Shown: positions 45,850-55,773 of the stretch, one piece after another
Layout of the letters: the number at the start of each line of letters is the position of its first letter
How positions within the stretch are numbered: position 1 is the stretch's first letter
Origin: Erysipelotrichales bacterium
GTDB lineage: Bacteria; Bacillota_I; Bacilli_A; RFN20; CAG-826
Assembly: GCA_022508525.1 (NCBI GenBank)
Contig: JAFLVA010000001.1
Span: 26,879-90,878 of the forward strand
Length of the DNA: 64,000 nucleotides
Direction: 5' to 3'
The notes under the pieces: model-generated
The model's input: only the letters and a program-made list of their open reading frames with translations
Databases searched by the model: none
What the model was told of the DNA's origin: nothing
Program-made: the position numbers and the translations under genes

Positions 45850-46282
45850 TCCTATGATGATGAGACAAATCATAATGGATCATTATGAACACCCTCATAA
45901 TAAAAGGACACCAGATAATGATAAATATTTAAAAATCAATATGAATTCTGAATCATGTATTGATAATATTGATGTCTATTTACTTGTTGAAGATGGAATT
46001 GTTAAAGATTGTTGCTTTGATGGAATTGGATGCACAATTTCCACTGCTTCTACTTCTATTATGACTGATTTAGTAATTGGTAAGACTATTGAAGAAGCTT
46101 ATAACATTATTGATAATTATCGAAAAATGATTCATGAAGACGAATTTGATGAAGAATTACTTGAGGAAGCAATTGTTTTTATTAACACTTCTAAACAAGC
46201 AAGTAGAATTAAATGTGCTACAATTGGTTGGAATGGATTAAATGAATTGTTAGATGAAAGTAAGGGTGATAAACATGAATAA
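45833..46282 (+). CDS. sufU: Sulfur-transfer protein SufU
   Basis: 149 aa zinc-dependent sulfur carrier, IscU-fold. The three cysteines expected are in [16 protein letters not shown] and [10 protein letters not shown], and the NxxCGD-type Asp is replaced by SCID here. N-terminal [13 protein letters not shown] is typical. It accepts sulfane from SufS in Gram-positive SUF systems. The ATG at 45833 lies within the end of sufS; a second ATG at 45854 is possible. Confidence 0.92.
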   Translation: MPISINPMMMRQIIMDHYEHPHNKRTPDNDKYLKINMNSESCIDNIDVYLLVEDGIVKDCCFDGIGCTISTASTSIMTDLVIGKTIEEAYNIIDNYRKMIHEDEFDEELLEEAIVFINTSKQASRIKCATIGWNGLNELLDESKGDKHE

Positions 46283-47672
46283 AGATGAATTACCTTTAGA
46301 TGAATATAAATATGGATTTAAAAACGAGGACATATCTATTACAAATACTGGCAAAGGTTTGAGTGAAGAAATTGTAAGAGAAATATCCAAACTAAAAAAT
46401 GAGCCGGAATGGATGTTAGAATTTCGTCTTAAAGCTTATGAATTGTTTAAAAAATTACCTCTTCCAAAATATGGACCGGATCTAAGTCAATTGGACTTTA
46501 ATTCTTTTACATATTTTATTAGACCATCAGAAAGAGTTGAAAGCTCATGGGACAAAGTTCCCGATAAAATTAAAGAAACTTTTGATAAATTAGGAATTCC
46601 TGAGGCTGAACAAAAATATTTAGCCGGTGTTTCAACTCAATATGAGTCGGAAGTTGTTTATCATAACATGCTTAAAGAAGTTCAAGATAAAGGTGTTATT
46701 TTCCTTGATACTGATTCTGCTTTAAAAGCATGCCCAGAATTGTTTAAAAAGTATTTTAATAGTGTTGTCCCAGTTGGCGATAATAAATTTTCTGCACTTA
46801 ATGGTGCGGTATGGTCAGGAGGATCATTTATTTATGTGCCTAAAGGTGTACATTTAGAGAAACCTTTACAATCATATTTCAGAATCAATAATGAAAAATC
46901 GGGACAATTTGAGCGTACTTTGATTATTGTTGATGAAGGTGCAGATGTTCATTATGTTGAAGGATGTACTGCTCCTACATACTCTAAAGAATCTTTGCAC
47001 GCTGCTGTTGTTGAAATTATTATTTTAAAAGGTGGAAGATGCCGCTATTCTACAGTTCAAAACTGGTCCAATAATATTGTTAATCTTGTAACTAAGCGTG
47101 CATTAGTTATGGAAGATGGTGCAATGGAATGGATTGATGGAAATATCGGAAGTCAAGTTAATATGAAGTATCCTGCTTGTATTTTAGCTGGTGAAAGAGC
47201 AAAAGGTACTTGCATTTCTATTGCGGTAGCAGGAAAAGGGCAATTCCAAGATGCTGGTGCAAGAATGATTCATATGGCGCCTAATACAGTATCTACAATT
47301 ATTTCTAAATCAATTGTTAGAAATGGTGGAGTTGCAAATTATCGTGGGACAGTTAGACATATGAAAAACGCAGTTAACTGTAGAAGCCACGTCGAATGTG
47401 ATACACTTATTTTAGATAATATTTCTCGTAGTGATACAATCCCTACAAATGAAGTATTAAATAATGAATCTTACATTGAACATGAAGCAACTGTTTCAAA
47501 AATCAGTGAAGAACAATTATTTTATCTAATGTCTCGTGGCATTAGCGAAAAAGATGCAACACAGATGATTATTATGGGATTTATTGAACCATTTTCCAAG
47601 GAATTACCAATGGAGTATGCAGTTGAGTTAAATCAATTGATTAAAATGGATATGGAAGGAAGCGTAGGTTAG
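46275..47672 (+). CDS. sufB: Fe-S scaffold protein SufB
   Basis: 465 aa from ATG 46275 (AGGGTG site at 46263-46268; the frame opens further upstream within sufU). Family motifs: [55 protein letters not shown], and the tail [33 protein letters not shown]. SufB receives sulfur and forms the nascent cluster with SufC and SufD. Its stop overlaps the GTG of mnmG by 1 nt, so the operon continues into tRNA modification. Confidence 0.95.
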   Translation: MNKDELPLDEYKYGFKNEDISITNTGKGLSEEIVREISKLKNEPEWMLEFRLKAYELFKKLPLPKYGPDLSQLDFNSFTYFIRPSERVESSWDKVPDKIKETFDKLGIPEAEQKYLAGVSTQYESEVVYHNMLKEVQDKGVIFLDTDSALKACPELFKKYFNSVVPVGDNKFSALNGAVWSGGSFIYVPKGVHLEKPLQSYFRINNEKSGQFERTLIIVDEGADVHYVEGCTAPTYSKESLHAAVVEIIILKGGRCRYSTVQNWSNNIVNLVTKRALVMEDGAMEWIDGNIGSQVNMKYPACILAGERAKGTCISIAVAGKGQFQDAGARMIHMAPNTVSTIISKSIVRNGGVANYRGTVRHMKNAVNCRSHVECDTLILDNISRSDTIPTNEVLNNESYIEHEATVSKISEEQLFYLMSRGISEKDATQMIIMGFIEPFSKELPMEYAVELNQLIKMDMEGSVG

Positions 47673-49540
47673 TGCAGTACGATTACGACATCATTGTAGT
47701 AGGCGGTGGACATGCAGGTATGGAAGCTGCTTTTGCAAGCGCACATATGGGTGCGAATACTTTGTTATTGACTTTAAATATTAAAATGATGTCAAATATG
47801 CCATGCAATCCTTCAATTGGTGGATCTGCTAAAGGTATTGTTGTTCGTGAGGTAGATGCCCTTGGTGGTATGATGGGAAAAGGTGCAGATCATGAATATT
47901 TGCAAATGAAAATGCTTAATACTGGAAAAGGACCAGGTGTTCAATGTTTAAGAGCACAAGCTGATAAAAAATCTTATCCTAGATGGATGCAAGAACAAGC
48001 ACTTAATACAAAAAATTTAACTATTAAAGAAGGAATGGTGACATCTCTTCTTCATGATGAAGAAAAAGTATTTGGCGTTGCAATTGGTGAGGAAAAAATC
48101 ATTGCAAAAGCAGTTATTTTAACTACAGGTACTTATATGGAGTCTTGTATTTTACAAGGGCATACATCAAGAAGTGCAGGCCCAGATGGAGAAAAACCAT
48201 CTTTAGGTTTATCTCCATATCTTGCAACAATGGGGATTAATTTATTTAGATTAAAAACAGGAACTCCTCCTAGAATTCAAAAGGATTCTATAGATTACAC
48301 AAGAGCTGAACCACAATATGGAACAGAAGGGGAACTTGCTTTTTCTTATGAAACAAAGGAATTTAAACCTCTTGAAGAACAAATTCTTTGCTGGTTAATT
48401 TACACAACTCCAGAAACACATCAAATTATTAGAGACAATTTGCACGAATCTGCAATGTACAGTGGATTAGTTAAAGGAATAGGACCAAGATATTGTCCAA
48501 GTATAGAAGATAAAATTGTTCGTTTCGCAGATAAGCCAAGGCATCAATTGTTTTTGGAACCAGAATCTTTAGAAATGGATTCTATTTACTTACAAGGCTT
48601 TTCTACTTCAATGCCTCCAGAAATTCAAGAAAAAATGATAAGATCTTTACCTGGATTAGAAAATTGTAAAGTTCTTAAATATGCTTATGCAATCGAGTAT
48701 GATGCGATTGAACCAACACAATTTGACGCAACTTTACAAGTGAAAAGATGGCCTGGTTTATATTGTGCCGGACAAATTTGTGGCACATCAGGATATGAGG
48801 AAGCGGCTGGCTTAGGCATTATGGCTGGAATTAATGCCACATTAAAAATTAAAGGCAAAAAACCACTAATTTTAAGAAGGGATGAGTCTTATATTGGTGT
48901 CATGATAGATGATTTAGTGACTAAAGGTACTGAAGAGCCATATCGTCTTCTTTCTTCGCGCGCTGAATATCGCTTGCTTTTAAGACATGATAATGCTGAC
49001 TTAAGATTAACAGAATATGGTTATAACGTTGGATTAATTGGCGAAGAAAGATACAAAGAATTCTTAGCAAAAAAAGTACAAATTAATAAAGCAATAGAGT
49101 ATCTAGAACATACATTTGTGGGAATAAAAAGTGATATTAAAGAATATTTGAACGAATTGGGTTATGAACTTAATGGTGGAATTTCTTTAATTGATATATT
49201 AAGACGTCCAGACGTTTCTTTTAAAAGACTTCAAAAATATTATCCTGAACTTCAAGAATTAAATTTATCTAACACTGCTATTATGCAACTAGAAGTAATG
49301 GTTAAATATGAAGGGTATATTGAAAAGCAAAAGAAAGAAGCTGAACGTTTAGCAAAATTAGAAGAGATGAAATTATCTCCTAATATTGATTATCTACACA
49401 TGGATGGTCTTGCTTTAGAAGCACGTCAAAAATTAGATGAAATTAAGCCGTTATCAATTGGACAAGCCAGTAGAATTAGTGGAGTAAATCCTGCTGATAT
49501 TTCAATGCTTATTTTAAATATAAAGAAGGAGAATGCATAA
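47672..49540 (+). CDS. mnmG: tRNA uridine 5-carboxymethylaminomethyl modification enzyme MnmG
   Basis: 622 aa FAD enzyme; with MnmE it modifies U34 of several tRNAs. N-terminal dinucleotide motif IIVVGGGHAGMEAA, then MPCNPSIGGSAKGIVVREVDALGG and GTPPRIQKDSIDY, GPRYCPSIEDK, and CAGQICGTSGYEEAAGLG. The start is a GTG overlapping the sufB stop. mnmE is not in the window. mnmG-rsmG-parA-parB is the order seen near oriC in many Firmicutes, but the suf operon upstream is a different arrangement. Confidence 0.96.
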   Translation: MQYDYDIIVVGGGHAGMEAAFASAHMGANTLLLTLNIKMMSNMPCNPSIGGSAKGIVVREVDALGGMMGKGADHEYLQMKMLNTGKGPGVQCLRAQADKKSYPRWMQEQALNTKNLTIKEGMVTSLLHDEEKVFGVAIGEEKIIAKAVILTTGTYMESCILQGHTSRSAGPDGEKPSLGLSPYLATMGINLFRLKTGTPPRIQKDSIDYTRAEPQYGTEGELAFSYETKEFKPLEEQILCWLIYTTPETHQIIRDNLHESAMYSGLVKGIGPRYCPSIEDKIVRFADKPRHQLFLEPESLEMDSIYLQGFSTSMPPEIQEKMIRSLPGLENCKVLKYAYAIEYDAIEPTQFDATLQVKRWPGLYCAGQICGTSGYEEAAGLGIMAGINATLKIKGKKPLILRRDESYIGVMIDDLVTKGTEEPYRLLSSRAEYRLLLRHDNADLRLTEYGYNVGLIGEERYKEFLAKKVQINKAIEYLEHTFVGIKSDIKEYLNELGYELNGGISLIDILRRPDVSFKRLQKYYPELQELNLSNTAIMQLEVMVKYEGYIEKQKKEAERLAKLEEMKLSPNIDYLHMDGLALEARQKLDEIKPLSIGQASRISGVNPADISMLILNIKKENA

Positions 49541-49541
49541 T

Positions 49542-50249
49542 ATGAACTTTTCTTCTTTTAAGGTTGAACTAGAAAAACAAAATATTATAGTAAGTGACGA
49601 GCAAATCGAAAGTTTAAAACAATATATGACATTATTAAAAGAATGGAATAACGTTATGGATTTGACTGCGATTTGTGATGATGAAGGAATTATAGAAAAG
49701 CATTTTTATGATTCATTAGTTTCTAGTAATATTATTAAATATGATGACCAATTTTTATTAGATGTTGGAACGGGGGCGGGTTTTCCAGGCCTTGTTTTAA
49801 AAATAGTTTATCCAAACCTTAAGGTTACGCTTCTTGAACCGACATTAAAAAGGTGTAAATTTTTAGAGGCAGTCATTGATAAACTTAATATAAAAGATTG
49901 TATAGTGGTTAATAAACGCGCAGAAGACTTTATAAATGAAAATAGGCGTGAATATTATGATTTAGTTACTGCAAGAGCGGTATCTAGATTAAATGTACTT
50001 CTAGAATTAACGATTCCTTTTGTGAAAGTTAATGGATTATTTATTGCATTGAAAGGAAAAAATGCTAGAGATGAACTAAAAGACGCAGAAAACGCATTAA
50101 ATATTTTAGACACGAAACTTATAAATTCTTTCAAATTGACATTACCTAGTGAACAAGAGAGTCGAGAAGTATTATTATTTCAAAAATTATCTGTAACAAA
50201 TACAAAATACCCAAGAATTTACGGAACTATAAAAAAGAAACCTTTATAG
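49542..50249 (+). CDS. rsmG: 16S rRNA (guanine527-N7)-methyltransferase RsmG
   Basis: 235 aa. SAM-binding motif [19 protein letters not shown], post-I region [16 protein letters not shown], and [20 protein letters not shown]. The ATG at 49542 follows AAGGAG with correct spacing; the in-frame ATG at 49533 is only 2 nt from it. The last codons lie within the terminator stem. Confidence 0.95.
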   Translation: MNFSSFKVELEKQNIIVSDEQIESLKQYMTLLKEWNNVMDLTAICDDEGIIEKHFYDSLVSSNIIKYDDQFLLDVGTGAGFPGLVLKIVYPNLKVTLLEPTLKRCKFLEAVIDKLNIKDCIVVNKRAEDFINENRREYYDLVTARAVSRLNVLLELTIPFVKVNGLFIALKGKNARDELKDAENALNILDTKLINSFKLTLPSEQESREVLLFQKLSVTNTKYPRIYGTIKKKPL

Positions 50250-50260
50250 TTCCTTTTTTT
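50223..50260 (+). terminator. Terminator of the suf-mnmG-rsmG operon
   Basis: Perfect 11-bp stem GGAACTATAAA / TTTATAGTTCC followed by seven T; the 5' arm is inside the rsmG coding end. Confidence 0.85.
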
Positions 50261-50293
50261 TATGTTAAATTAAATAAAATAGGAGGTACTAAT

Positions 50294-51064
50294 ATGACTA
50301 AGGTTATTGCTATTGCGAATCAAAAAGGTGGAGTTGGTAAAACAACTACTGCTATTTCTCTTTCTGCATCCTTAGCAAATTTTAATCGTAAAGTCCTTCT
50401 TTTAGATATGGATCCCCAAGGCAATTCTTCACGCGGATATAGTGTTGATATCACTTTAATTAATAAAAGTATGTATGATGTTTTAGTACACGATGTGGAT
50501 ATTAATAAAGTAGTGCGAAAAACTATGATGAAAAACGTAGACATTTTGCCTGCAAATCTAAAATTAGCATCCACTGATGCCGAAGTATCTAACAAAGTTG
50601 CGAATCCGTTCTTTTTGCTAAAAAATGCAATAAAAAAATTACATAAAGAATATGACTATATTATTATTGATTGTCCACCATCTTTAGGACTATTAAATAT
50701 TAATTCTCTTGTAGCTGCTAATAGCGTGATTATCCCTGTACAATGTGAATATTTTGCTATGGAAGCAGTGGCTCAAATTTTATCTTCAATTTCTCGTATT
50801 CAAACCTCTTATAACAATGATTTAGAAATTGAAGGCTTTTTGCTTACAATGTATGATCCAAGAACAAGACTTTGTGTTGAAGTTACAACACAAGTGCGTG
50901 GATTATTTAAAGAAAATACTTTCTTAACACAAATCCCTCGTAATATTTCTCTTCCTGAGAGTTCTGCTAGAGGATTGCCAATCACATTATATCGTCCAAC
51001 ATCTGCAGGAAGTTTAGCTTATTTAAATCTTGCAAAGGAAGTTATTGAGCATGAACAAAGATAA
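50294..51064 (+). CDS. parA: Chromosome partition ATPase ParA/Soj
   Basis: 256 aa deviant-Walker ATPase. [18 protein letters not shown] (deviant Walker A with signature Lys), [27 protein letters not shown]. No N-terminal HTH, so it is the short chromosomal Soj type. It moves origin regions with ParB. Upstream AGGAGGT and downstream overlap with parB (14 nt) support a two-gene unit. Confidence 0.93.
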   Translation: MTKVIAIANQKGGVGKTTTAISLSASLANFNRKVLLLDMDPQGNSSRGYSVDITLINKSMYDVLVHDVDINKVVRKTMMKNVDILPANLKLASTDAEVSNKVANPFFLLKNAIKKLHKEYDYIIIDCPPSLGLLNINSLVAANSVIIPVQCEYFAMEAVAQILSSISRIQTSYNNDLEIEGFLLTMYDPRTRLCVEVTTQVRGLFKENTFLTQIPRNISLPESSARGLPITLYRPTSAGSLAYLNLAKEVIEHEQR

Positions 51065-51875
51065 TCAAATCTTAAAAAATAATCTTTCTTCACTTTTAAA
51101 AAAGTTTGCAAAAACCAACTTTATTGAAAAATTTGATGATGGTTATCAAACTACAAATACAGTCAACCTATTAACGGAAAATATTATCGATAATAGATTT
51201 TTTAAAAATGTTATTTTAGATGAAAAAATGCTGACAAAAATGGAAAAAGACATATCTTTTCATGGTCTTGTTAGTCCACTTTTAGTTCGTCCAATTGAAA
51301 ATGGAAAATATGAAATAGTTGCAGGTCGTAAGCGTTTGATTTGTGCAAGAAAATTAAATATTAGATCAGTTGTATGTATGGTACATAACTTCAGTGATGA
51401 GAATATGTTACTTTACATGCTTTTTAATGCGAAAAATGAAACAACTAAATCCGTCATTGAAATGGCCACTATTTGTCAGTTGCTATGTAAAAAATTTCAT
51501 TACACACAAGCCACAATTGCAGAATTATTAGATATGTCTCGATCGCAAATTACCAACCTAATGCGCATTTTACAACTTCCTAAACGAATCCAACGAGAGG
51601 TCAGTAAGGGGAGATTAAGTTACGGGCATGCTCGTGCAATTGCTGGATTAAGTGAAGATAAAATAGATGATGTAGTTAATCTAATTTACGAAAAGCGATT
51701 ATCAGTTCGTGACACAGAATATTTAGTAAACGAATTAAAAAATCGCCAAGGATATGATTATTTAATTAGTAATTTTGAAAAAAGAAATAATATCAGAGCA
51801 AAAATCAACGGCAAACAATTAATACTAAGTTTTAAAACAAAAAAGGAAATTAAAAAGTTTATTGTAAAAAAATAA
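51051..51875 (+). CDS. parB: ParB/Spo0J-family partition protein
   Basis: 274 aa. N-terminal ParB domain with [32 protein letters not shown]; where the family normally has GERR the sequence reads GRKR. Central [30 protein letters not shown] and [11 protein letters not shown]. It should bind parS and load SMC. The ATG at 51051 lies inside parA with AAGGAAG upstream; earlier in-frame starts are inside parA without a site. No parS palindrome was seen nearby. The Noc paralogue is an alternative identity. Confidence 0.88.
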   Translation: MNKDNQILKNNLSSLLKKFAKTNFIEKFDDGYQTTNTVNLLTENIIDNRFFKNVILDEKMLTKMEKDISFHGLVSPLLVRPIENGKYEIVAGRKRLICARKLNIRSVVCMVHNFSDENMLLYMLFNAKNETTKSVIEMATICQLLCKKFHYTQATIAELLDMSRSQITNLMRILQLPKRIQREVSKGRLSYGHARAIAGLSEDKIDDVVNLIYEKRLSVRDTEYLVNELKNRQGYDYLISNFEKRNNIRAKINGKQLILSFKTKKEIKKFIVKK

Positions 51876-51879
51876 AAGT

Positions 51880-51905
51880 TGTGAAAGATTAATTTTTCAC
51901 ATTTT
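51880..51905 (+). terminator. Weak terminator after parB
   Basis: 7-bp stem TGTGAAA / TTTCACA with an 8-nt loop and short T run, directly after the parB stop. Confidence 0.55.
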
Positions 51906-52093
51906 ATACAAAAAATGTATATTTTGCTAAACGTATACCATTTTTGTGTATTGGAATTATTTGGTAAATAAATTCAAAGTATTGCTAATAAATTGCAATA
52001 ATTAATGCGAAAAAACGATTTTGTCCAACATTTTGTTCTTGTTTTATCGTCTAAAATGGGTGAAAACAATGCAAATATGGATAGCCTATGTGT

Positions 52094-52122
52094 TTGACAA
52101 GATAGAAATAATATAATATAAT
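52094..52122 (+). promoter_or_regulatory. Perfect consensus sigma-A promoter of the TasA-like cluster
   Basis: TTGACA (52094-52099), 17-nt spacer, TATAAT (52117-52122): both boxes match consensus exactly. It is about 180 nt upstream of the first gene of the cluster. Confidence 0.8.
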
Positions 52123-52125
52123 ACA

Positions 52126-52152
52126 CTAAGCCTATAAGGGCTTAGTTATTTT
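52126..52152 (+). terminator. Leader hairpin/possible attenuator just after the promoter
   Basis: Perfect 7-bp stem CTAAGCC / GGCTTAG with a 6-nt loop, followed by TTATTTT. It begins at or next to the expected transcription start, so it is a 5' end stabiliser or early attenuator more than an ordinary terminator. Confidence 0.5.
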
Positions 52153-52303
52153 AGAATAGTGCAGCATACTTATTAAAGTGTATTATTTTCAAATTGTTAA
52201 AGTGTTTGATTAAATTATATTTTATGTAGTATTATAGATTGAATATTATACATAGTTATAGTCGTAAAAGGTTTAAAATATATAGTATGGGAGTGTGATT
52301 GTT

Positions 52304-54526
52304 ATGACGAAAAGATCAAAGATTACAATTGCTTATTTGCTATTTTTATTAGTTGCATTAATCATTCCAACCATTAATTTTACATTATGTAGATACAAAT
52401 CAAATCATGAATTCAGTATGGTTTTTAGAAATGATGCTTATGACTTGTTTTATGAAATTCGTGATGGTAGTAATTATCTTGATAGTAGTGGTAATTTAAA
52501 AGATGAAATTTTCAATGATAAAAGTACTATTAAAGTAACTAGTGATAAAACAATAAAAGACTACAAAACTGAATATGGTACTGAATATATTGGTTGGAAT
52601 AATAAAAGTTTTACTCTTAGTAGTGTGTTTGGTGCAGATAGAAAAACAATTGTTTATACGGAAGCTTTTGAATTCACTGCAACTATAGATGTTGGATATA
52701 AAGCTGAAGTATACTATTTAAAATCTCATAAACTTGATCGAAATGAAGATGGAGATATTGAATATGAAGCAAATGCTGATGGTGAATATATATACGACAC
52801 ATATCGCGCAACTAGTAAAGATTTTAATTTAACTGATAGACATGGTGTTCCATATAATCCTGCAAATGAAGGATATCCACTTGGAACTGAACCAACATAT
52901 GTGAAAACTAATGATACTGGTAGCGGAAATTATGATATAGAGGTTGATACTTCAATTGGTCCTAGCGCATGTAATTTAACTTATACTGGATATATGAGAG
53001 ATGTTTCTGAGGTTTGGAAAATTGTTGTAGTGTTAATAAAAAAACCTAAAAATCCTGAACCAATATTTGATGCTAGATTATGGACAAACACCGTATATGC
53101 TAATGGTAGATGTACTTGGGGAGAAGATTCCGATCCAAGCTATAAAAATTATCCAAATATTAATCCTGACAAAATAAATGGTGGTACTTGGCAATGGGGG
53201 AAACTCCAATCTACCACGCAACCATTAACAAAAAATGAAGATCCTAATTCAAGATATTATGGAACATATTCATATGATTTTGTTTTCCAAACTAATTCGG
53301 GCGACGATTTTATTTTAGATGCTTTGGAGATAAATAGTGTTCCACTAAATCTTCCATTTGTGCCAGAAAAAGATATATATAAGAGTGAGCATTTGGAAAA
53401 AGTTAAAAAGACTACGTATGGAGGCGATTTTGCCCCGACAGAAGAGGAAGGTTATGATAGGTGTTCGTTAGTTACCTATATTTCTGATGGTATAACCTCT
53501 AAGGGGATGAAAGTAACAGTTACATATCTTAGAGCTTTTACATGGAGTACTGAAAGGACTCAACGCGTGTATAGGGTTTTCATTGAAGGGGCGCGTACAG
53601 ACGTTGTAATTACTGGCGGAAACGTTCATACGTATCAGGGTGCACCAGAAATGATTGTATATAATCTTGCTGGTATTGCAGATGATGCAGTTATAATATT
53701 AGCTAATGGTAAAGAATTTAAAGAGATAAATTCATCTGTTGTTGTATTACAGAACGATTTAGCCGCAATTGAAAAAGTTAAATTTAAGTTGAAAGATTAC
53801 TATGAAAATCCATATGCCAAGCTTACTAGAAAAAATGGTACAACACCAATTGGAGATAAAATAGAATTGGATATTGAACTAGACGATGATGGATACTATG
53901 TAATTGATCTTCATAATGAAATGAATGCATTAAAGAGTCTCGGTGGTGGTCTTATAGGATTATTAAGTATTAAAGCGCTACCAGTAAAATTTGCTATTCA
54001 ATATGATTTAGATACGCCAGAAGTGCCACAAGAAAACGTTTACTTTTTACGTGCTGCTGACTGGTTTAAAAATTCGTATGATAATAACAATGGAAGATAT
54101 TATACGGTTGAAAACACTGATACCATGAAATTCCATGACTTTATACCGTATGATACATCAAACCATTATTTATTCAGTTATTGGCAAGCATCAAAGGGAG
54201 AAGTCGGCGATGACGATTATGAAGATTTTGAAATACATCGTTCTGAATCGTTTAGATTCAATAGACTTTTACATTTTGCTAAAAGATTTGATATAAATAA
54301 TGAAGAAGATCAAAGATATGATGAAGATGGAAATCCTATATATGAAGATGGTATTTATATAATTACTGTAACTGCTGTGTGGGAAGAACAATTTTCAGAG
54401 GGACATGATCACGATACTTTGGATGATGCCTATTCAGAACATTACATGGAGTGGGCATCTATGCCTTTTGAGGAATGGTATATAGAGTGTTGGGATCGAT
54501 GGTATTCGGAATATTGGAATGATTAA
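52304..54526 (+). CDS. Large secreted surface protein of the SipW/TasA-like cluster
   Basis: 740 aa from ATG 52304 (GGGAGTG site). An N-terminal hydrophobic segment (IAYLLFLLVALIIPTINFTLCRYKS) resembles the long signal peptides removed by SipW-type peptidase. The rest is polar and beta-rich. Around residues 600-700 a segment with FHDFIPYDTSNHYLFSYWQA and later YIITVTAVWEE resembles an InlB-type B-repeat. The C-terminal 45 residues are very rich in Trp, Tyr and Glu (MEWASMPFEEWYIECWDRWY). No catalytic motif is visible. It is first in a row with the TasA-like genes, 47 nt before the next. Likely matrix or fibre-associated. Confidence 0.65.
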   Translation: MTKRSKITIAYLLFLLVALIIPTINFTLCRYKSNHEFSMVFRNDAYDLFYEIRDGSNYLDSSGNLKDEIFNDKSTIKVTSDKTIKDYKTEYGTEYIGWNNKSFTLSSVFGADRKTIVYTEAFEFTATIDVGYKAEVYYLKSHKLDRNEDGDIEYEANADGEYIYDTYRATSKDFNLTDRHGVPYNPANEGYPLGTEPTYVKTNDTGSGNYDIEVDTSIGPSACNLTYTGYMRDVSEVWKIVVVLIKKPKNPEPIFDARLWTNTVYANGRCTWGEDSDPSYKNYPNINPDKINGGTWQWGKLQSTTQPLTKNEDPNSRYYGTYSYDFVFQTNSGDDFILDALEINSVPLNLPFVPEKDIYKSEHLEKVKKTTYGGDFAPTEEEGYDRCSLVTYISDGITSKGMKVTVTYLRAFTWSTERTQRVYRVFIEGARTDVVITGGNVHTYQGAPEMIVYNLAGIADDAVIILANGKEFKEINSSVVVLQNDLAAIEKVKFKLKDYYENPYAKLTRKNGTTPIGDKIELDIELDDDGYYVIDLHNEMNALKSLGGGLIGLLSIKALPVKFAIQYDLDTPEVPQENVYFLRAADWFKNSYDNNNGRYYTVENTDTMKFHDFIPYDTSNHYLFSYWQASKGEVGDDDYEDFEIHRSESFRFNRLLHFAKRFDINNEEDQRYDEDGNPIYEDGIYIITVTAVWEEQFSEGHDHDTLDDAYSEHYMEWASMPFEEWYIECWDRWYSEYWND

Positions 54527-54572
54527 TTTTGATAATTAACTTATAAATTTAAAATAAGGAGTGTGATAATAA

Positions 54573-55283
54573 ATGGTTATAAATAGCAAAAAAAGTAGAA
54601 CAATAAAAACTGTACTAACCTTTTTAGTTGTTGGACTTCTTACAGGCTTTGTAAGCTATACATATGCAAAGTTTTTTACTTCTATTTCTACACCTCAAGA
54701 TGGAGCGGGTTCGGCAAAATGGGGGACAATCGACATAAGAGAACATATTCTTATAGAAGAAATTCCTGATGAGGAAAGCGAAGAAAAAGTAAAATACCGT
54801 TTTAGTGAAGAAACATATCCAATTGAAAACAATAGCGAAACATTGTATACAAATTTGCGTACAGGTAAGAATATCCCTTTTTACCCATGCGTTTATTTAA
54901 AAGGAACTTTTGAAGTATCATTTTGGTTGTATTTAAAGATAGTGGAAACAAATTATAATGACTATAAACCAATTGAATTCCATATAGATGCAGAAAAGTG
55001 GGAAAAAGGACAATATAACAGAACTCCTAAAAATGGTGCGGCGCCGGAAGTTATAACGACAATATATAGATATAAAAACAAACTTCCTAATGAAGTTGAT
55101 TCTGACCATGATCATCCAGATATTCCAGGTGCAGGATCGACAATTGAAAAGGAAATTGAAATCAATATTCTCGAGCACAATGCCTTACATGTTACTAAAG
55201 AATTCGATATTGAGCATTATGATGGATATGATTTGAAGCTTTCTGCGTGGATTCAGCAAATTAATGATCCGAGCAAAAAATAG
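54573..55283 (+). CDS. TasA-like secreted protein 1
   Basis: 236 aa. Long hydrophobic signal TVLTFLVVGLLTGFVSYTYAKFF, followed after a few residues by GAGSAKWGTIDI, the AKWG block also seen in the second TasA-like protein of this cluster (VAKWGFTV). The mature part is acidic and beta-rich, consistent with a camelysin/TasA-type sandwich, with two long loops. AAGGAGTG supports the ATG. A terminator follows, so the TasA-like gene downstream has its own promoter. Probably a minor fibre subunit or anchor. Confidence 0.65.
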   Translation: MVINSKKSRTIKTVLTFLVVGLLTGFVSYTYAKFFTSISTPQDGAGSAKWGTIDIREHILIEEIPDEESEEKVKYRFSEETYPIENNSETLYTNLRTGKNIPFYPCVYLKGTFEVSFWLYLKIVETNYNDYKPIEFHIDAEKWEKGQYNRTPKNGAAPEVITTIYRYKNKLPNEVDSDHDHPDIPGAGSTIEKEIEINILEHNALHVTKEFDIEHYDGYDLKLSAWIQQINDPSKK

Positions 55284-55311
55284 TATAACTGTAGACTATA
55301 TAGTAATTTAT

Positions 55312-55336
55312 AAGTAGACCATTGGGTCTACTTTTT
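55312..55336 (+). terminator. Terminator after TasA-like gene 1
   Basis: Perfect 9-bp stem AAGTAGACC / GGTCTACTT with a 4-nt loop and T run. Confidence 0.85.
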
Positions 55337-55533
55337 GTTTATAATGAGCATATGTCGTCATATATTTATTGAGATTTAAAATCAATATTGTGTAATATGC
55401 TATATGATGAGGACATATAAATATAAAGGATGAATTGTATACGATTAAATTAATATAAGTGTCGTTATTATGTTTTTATTATTAAACAGTATTATAAAAC
55501 AATTAAAAAAAGCAGTAGTTAAAAAGTTGTTTA

Positions 55534-55562
55534 TTGACAAAAAAACCGAAATGCAATACATA
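55534..55562 (+). promoter_or_regulatory. Promoter-like pair upstream of a small ORF
   Basis: TTGACA (55534-55539), 17-nt spacer, TACATA (55557-55562). It could drive the 28-aa ORF or the whole TasA-like unit. Confidence 0.45.
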
Positions 55563-55645
55563 TCCAGAAAATGGCAAATTCTATATATTTAAAGTGTGAA
55601 TGTTTTAGATAAACTGAAAAATGTACAGAAAATAAGGTGGATTTT

Positions 55646-55732
55646 ATGTGCTTTGACAATAAATGGAATTCTAGTAATTCGTGCCCTCGTGTCGCTGAAC
55701 AGACATTAAAAAAATACTACTATTATTTATAA
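55646..55732 (+). CDS. Possible 28-aa peptide
   Basis: ATG at 55646 with AAGGTGG 5 nt upstream, encoding 28 residues with two cysteines and a tyrosine-rich end (MCFDNKWNSSNSCPRVAE..., ending KKYYYYL). It lies between a promoter-like pair and the palindrome before the TasA-like gene. The ribosome site is good, but a chance ORF cannot be excluded; nothing recognised. Confidence 0.3.
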   Translation: MCFDNKWNSSNSCPRVAEQTLKKYYYYL

Positions 55733-55737
55733 TAGTA
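55718..55737 (+). promoter_or_regulatory. Inverted repeat upstream of the TasA-like promoter
   Basis: Perfect 9-bp arms TACTATTAT / ATAATAGTA with a 2-nt centre, ending 7 nt before the -35 box at 55745. Candidate binding site for a dimeric regulator. Confidence 0.45.
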
Positions 55738-55744
55738 AAAAATA

Positions 55745-55773
55745 TTGACATTAATTTACATAAATGTTATATT
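55745..55773 (+). promoter_or_regulatory. Promoter of the main TasA-like gene
   Basis: TTGACA (55745-55750), 17-nt spacer, TATATT (55768-55773) with upstream TG in extended position. Confidence 0.7.

Larger units (their letters stand above)
51906..52303 (+). other. Long AT-rich intergenic region upstream of the TasA-like cluster
   Basis: About 400 nt without a gene. It holds an imperfect dyad at 51909-51952 (ACAAAAAATGTATAT with GTATACCATTTTTGT), a consensus promoter (52094-52122) and a hairpin just after it (52126-52152). The rest shows no ORF with a ribosome site and no cluster of DnaA boxes, so I do not call it an origin despite the parAB neighbours. Confidence 0.6.

Noticed and set aside
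51876-52303. Possible replication origin next to parA-parB
   Set aside because: No cluster of DnaA boxes and no dnaA/dnaN or rpmH-rnpA neighbours; AT-richness alone is not enough.
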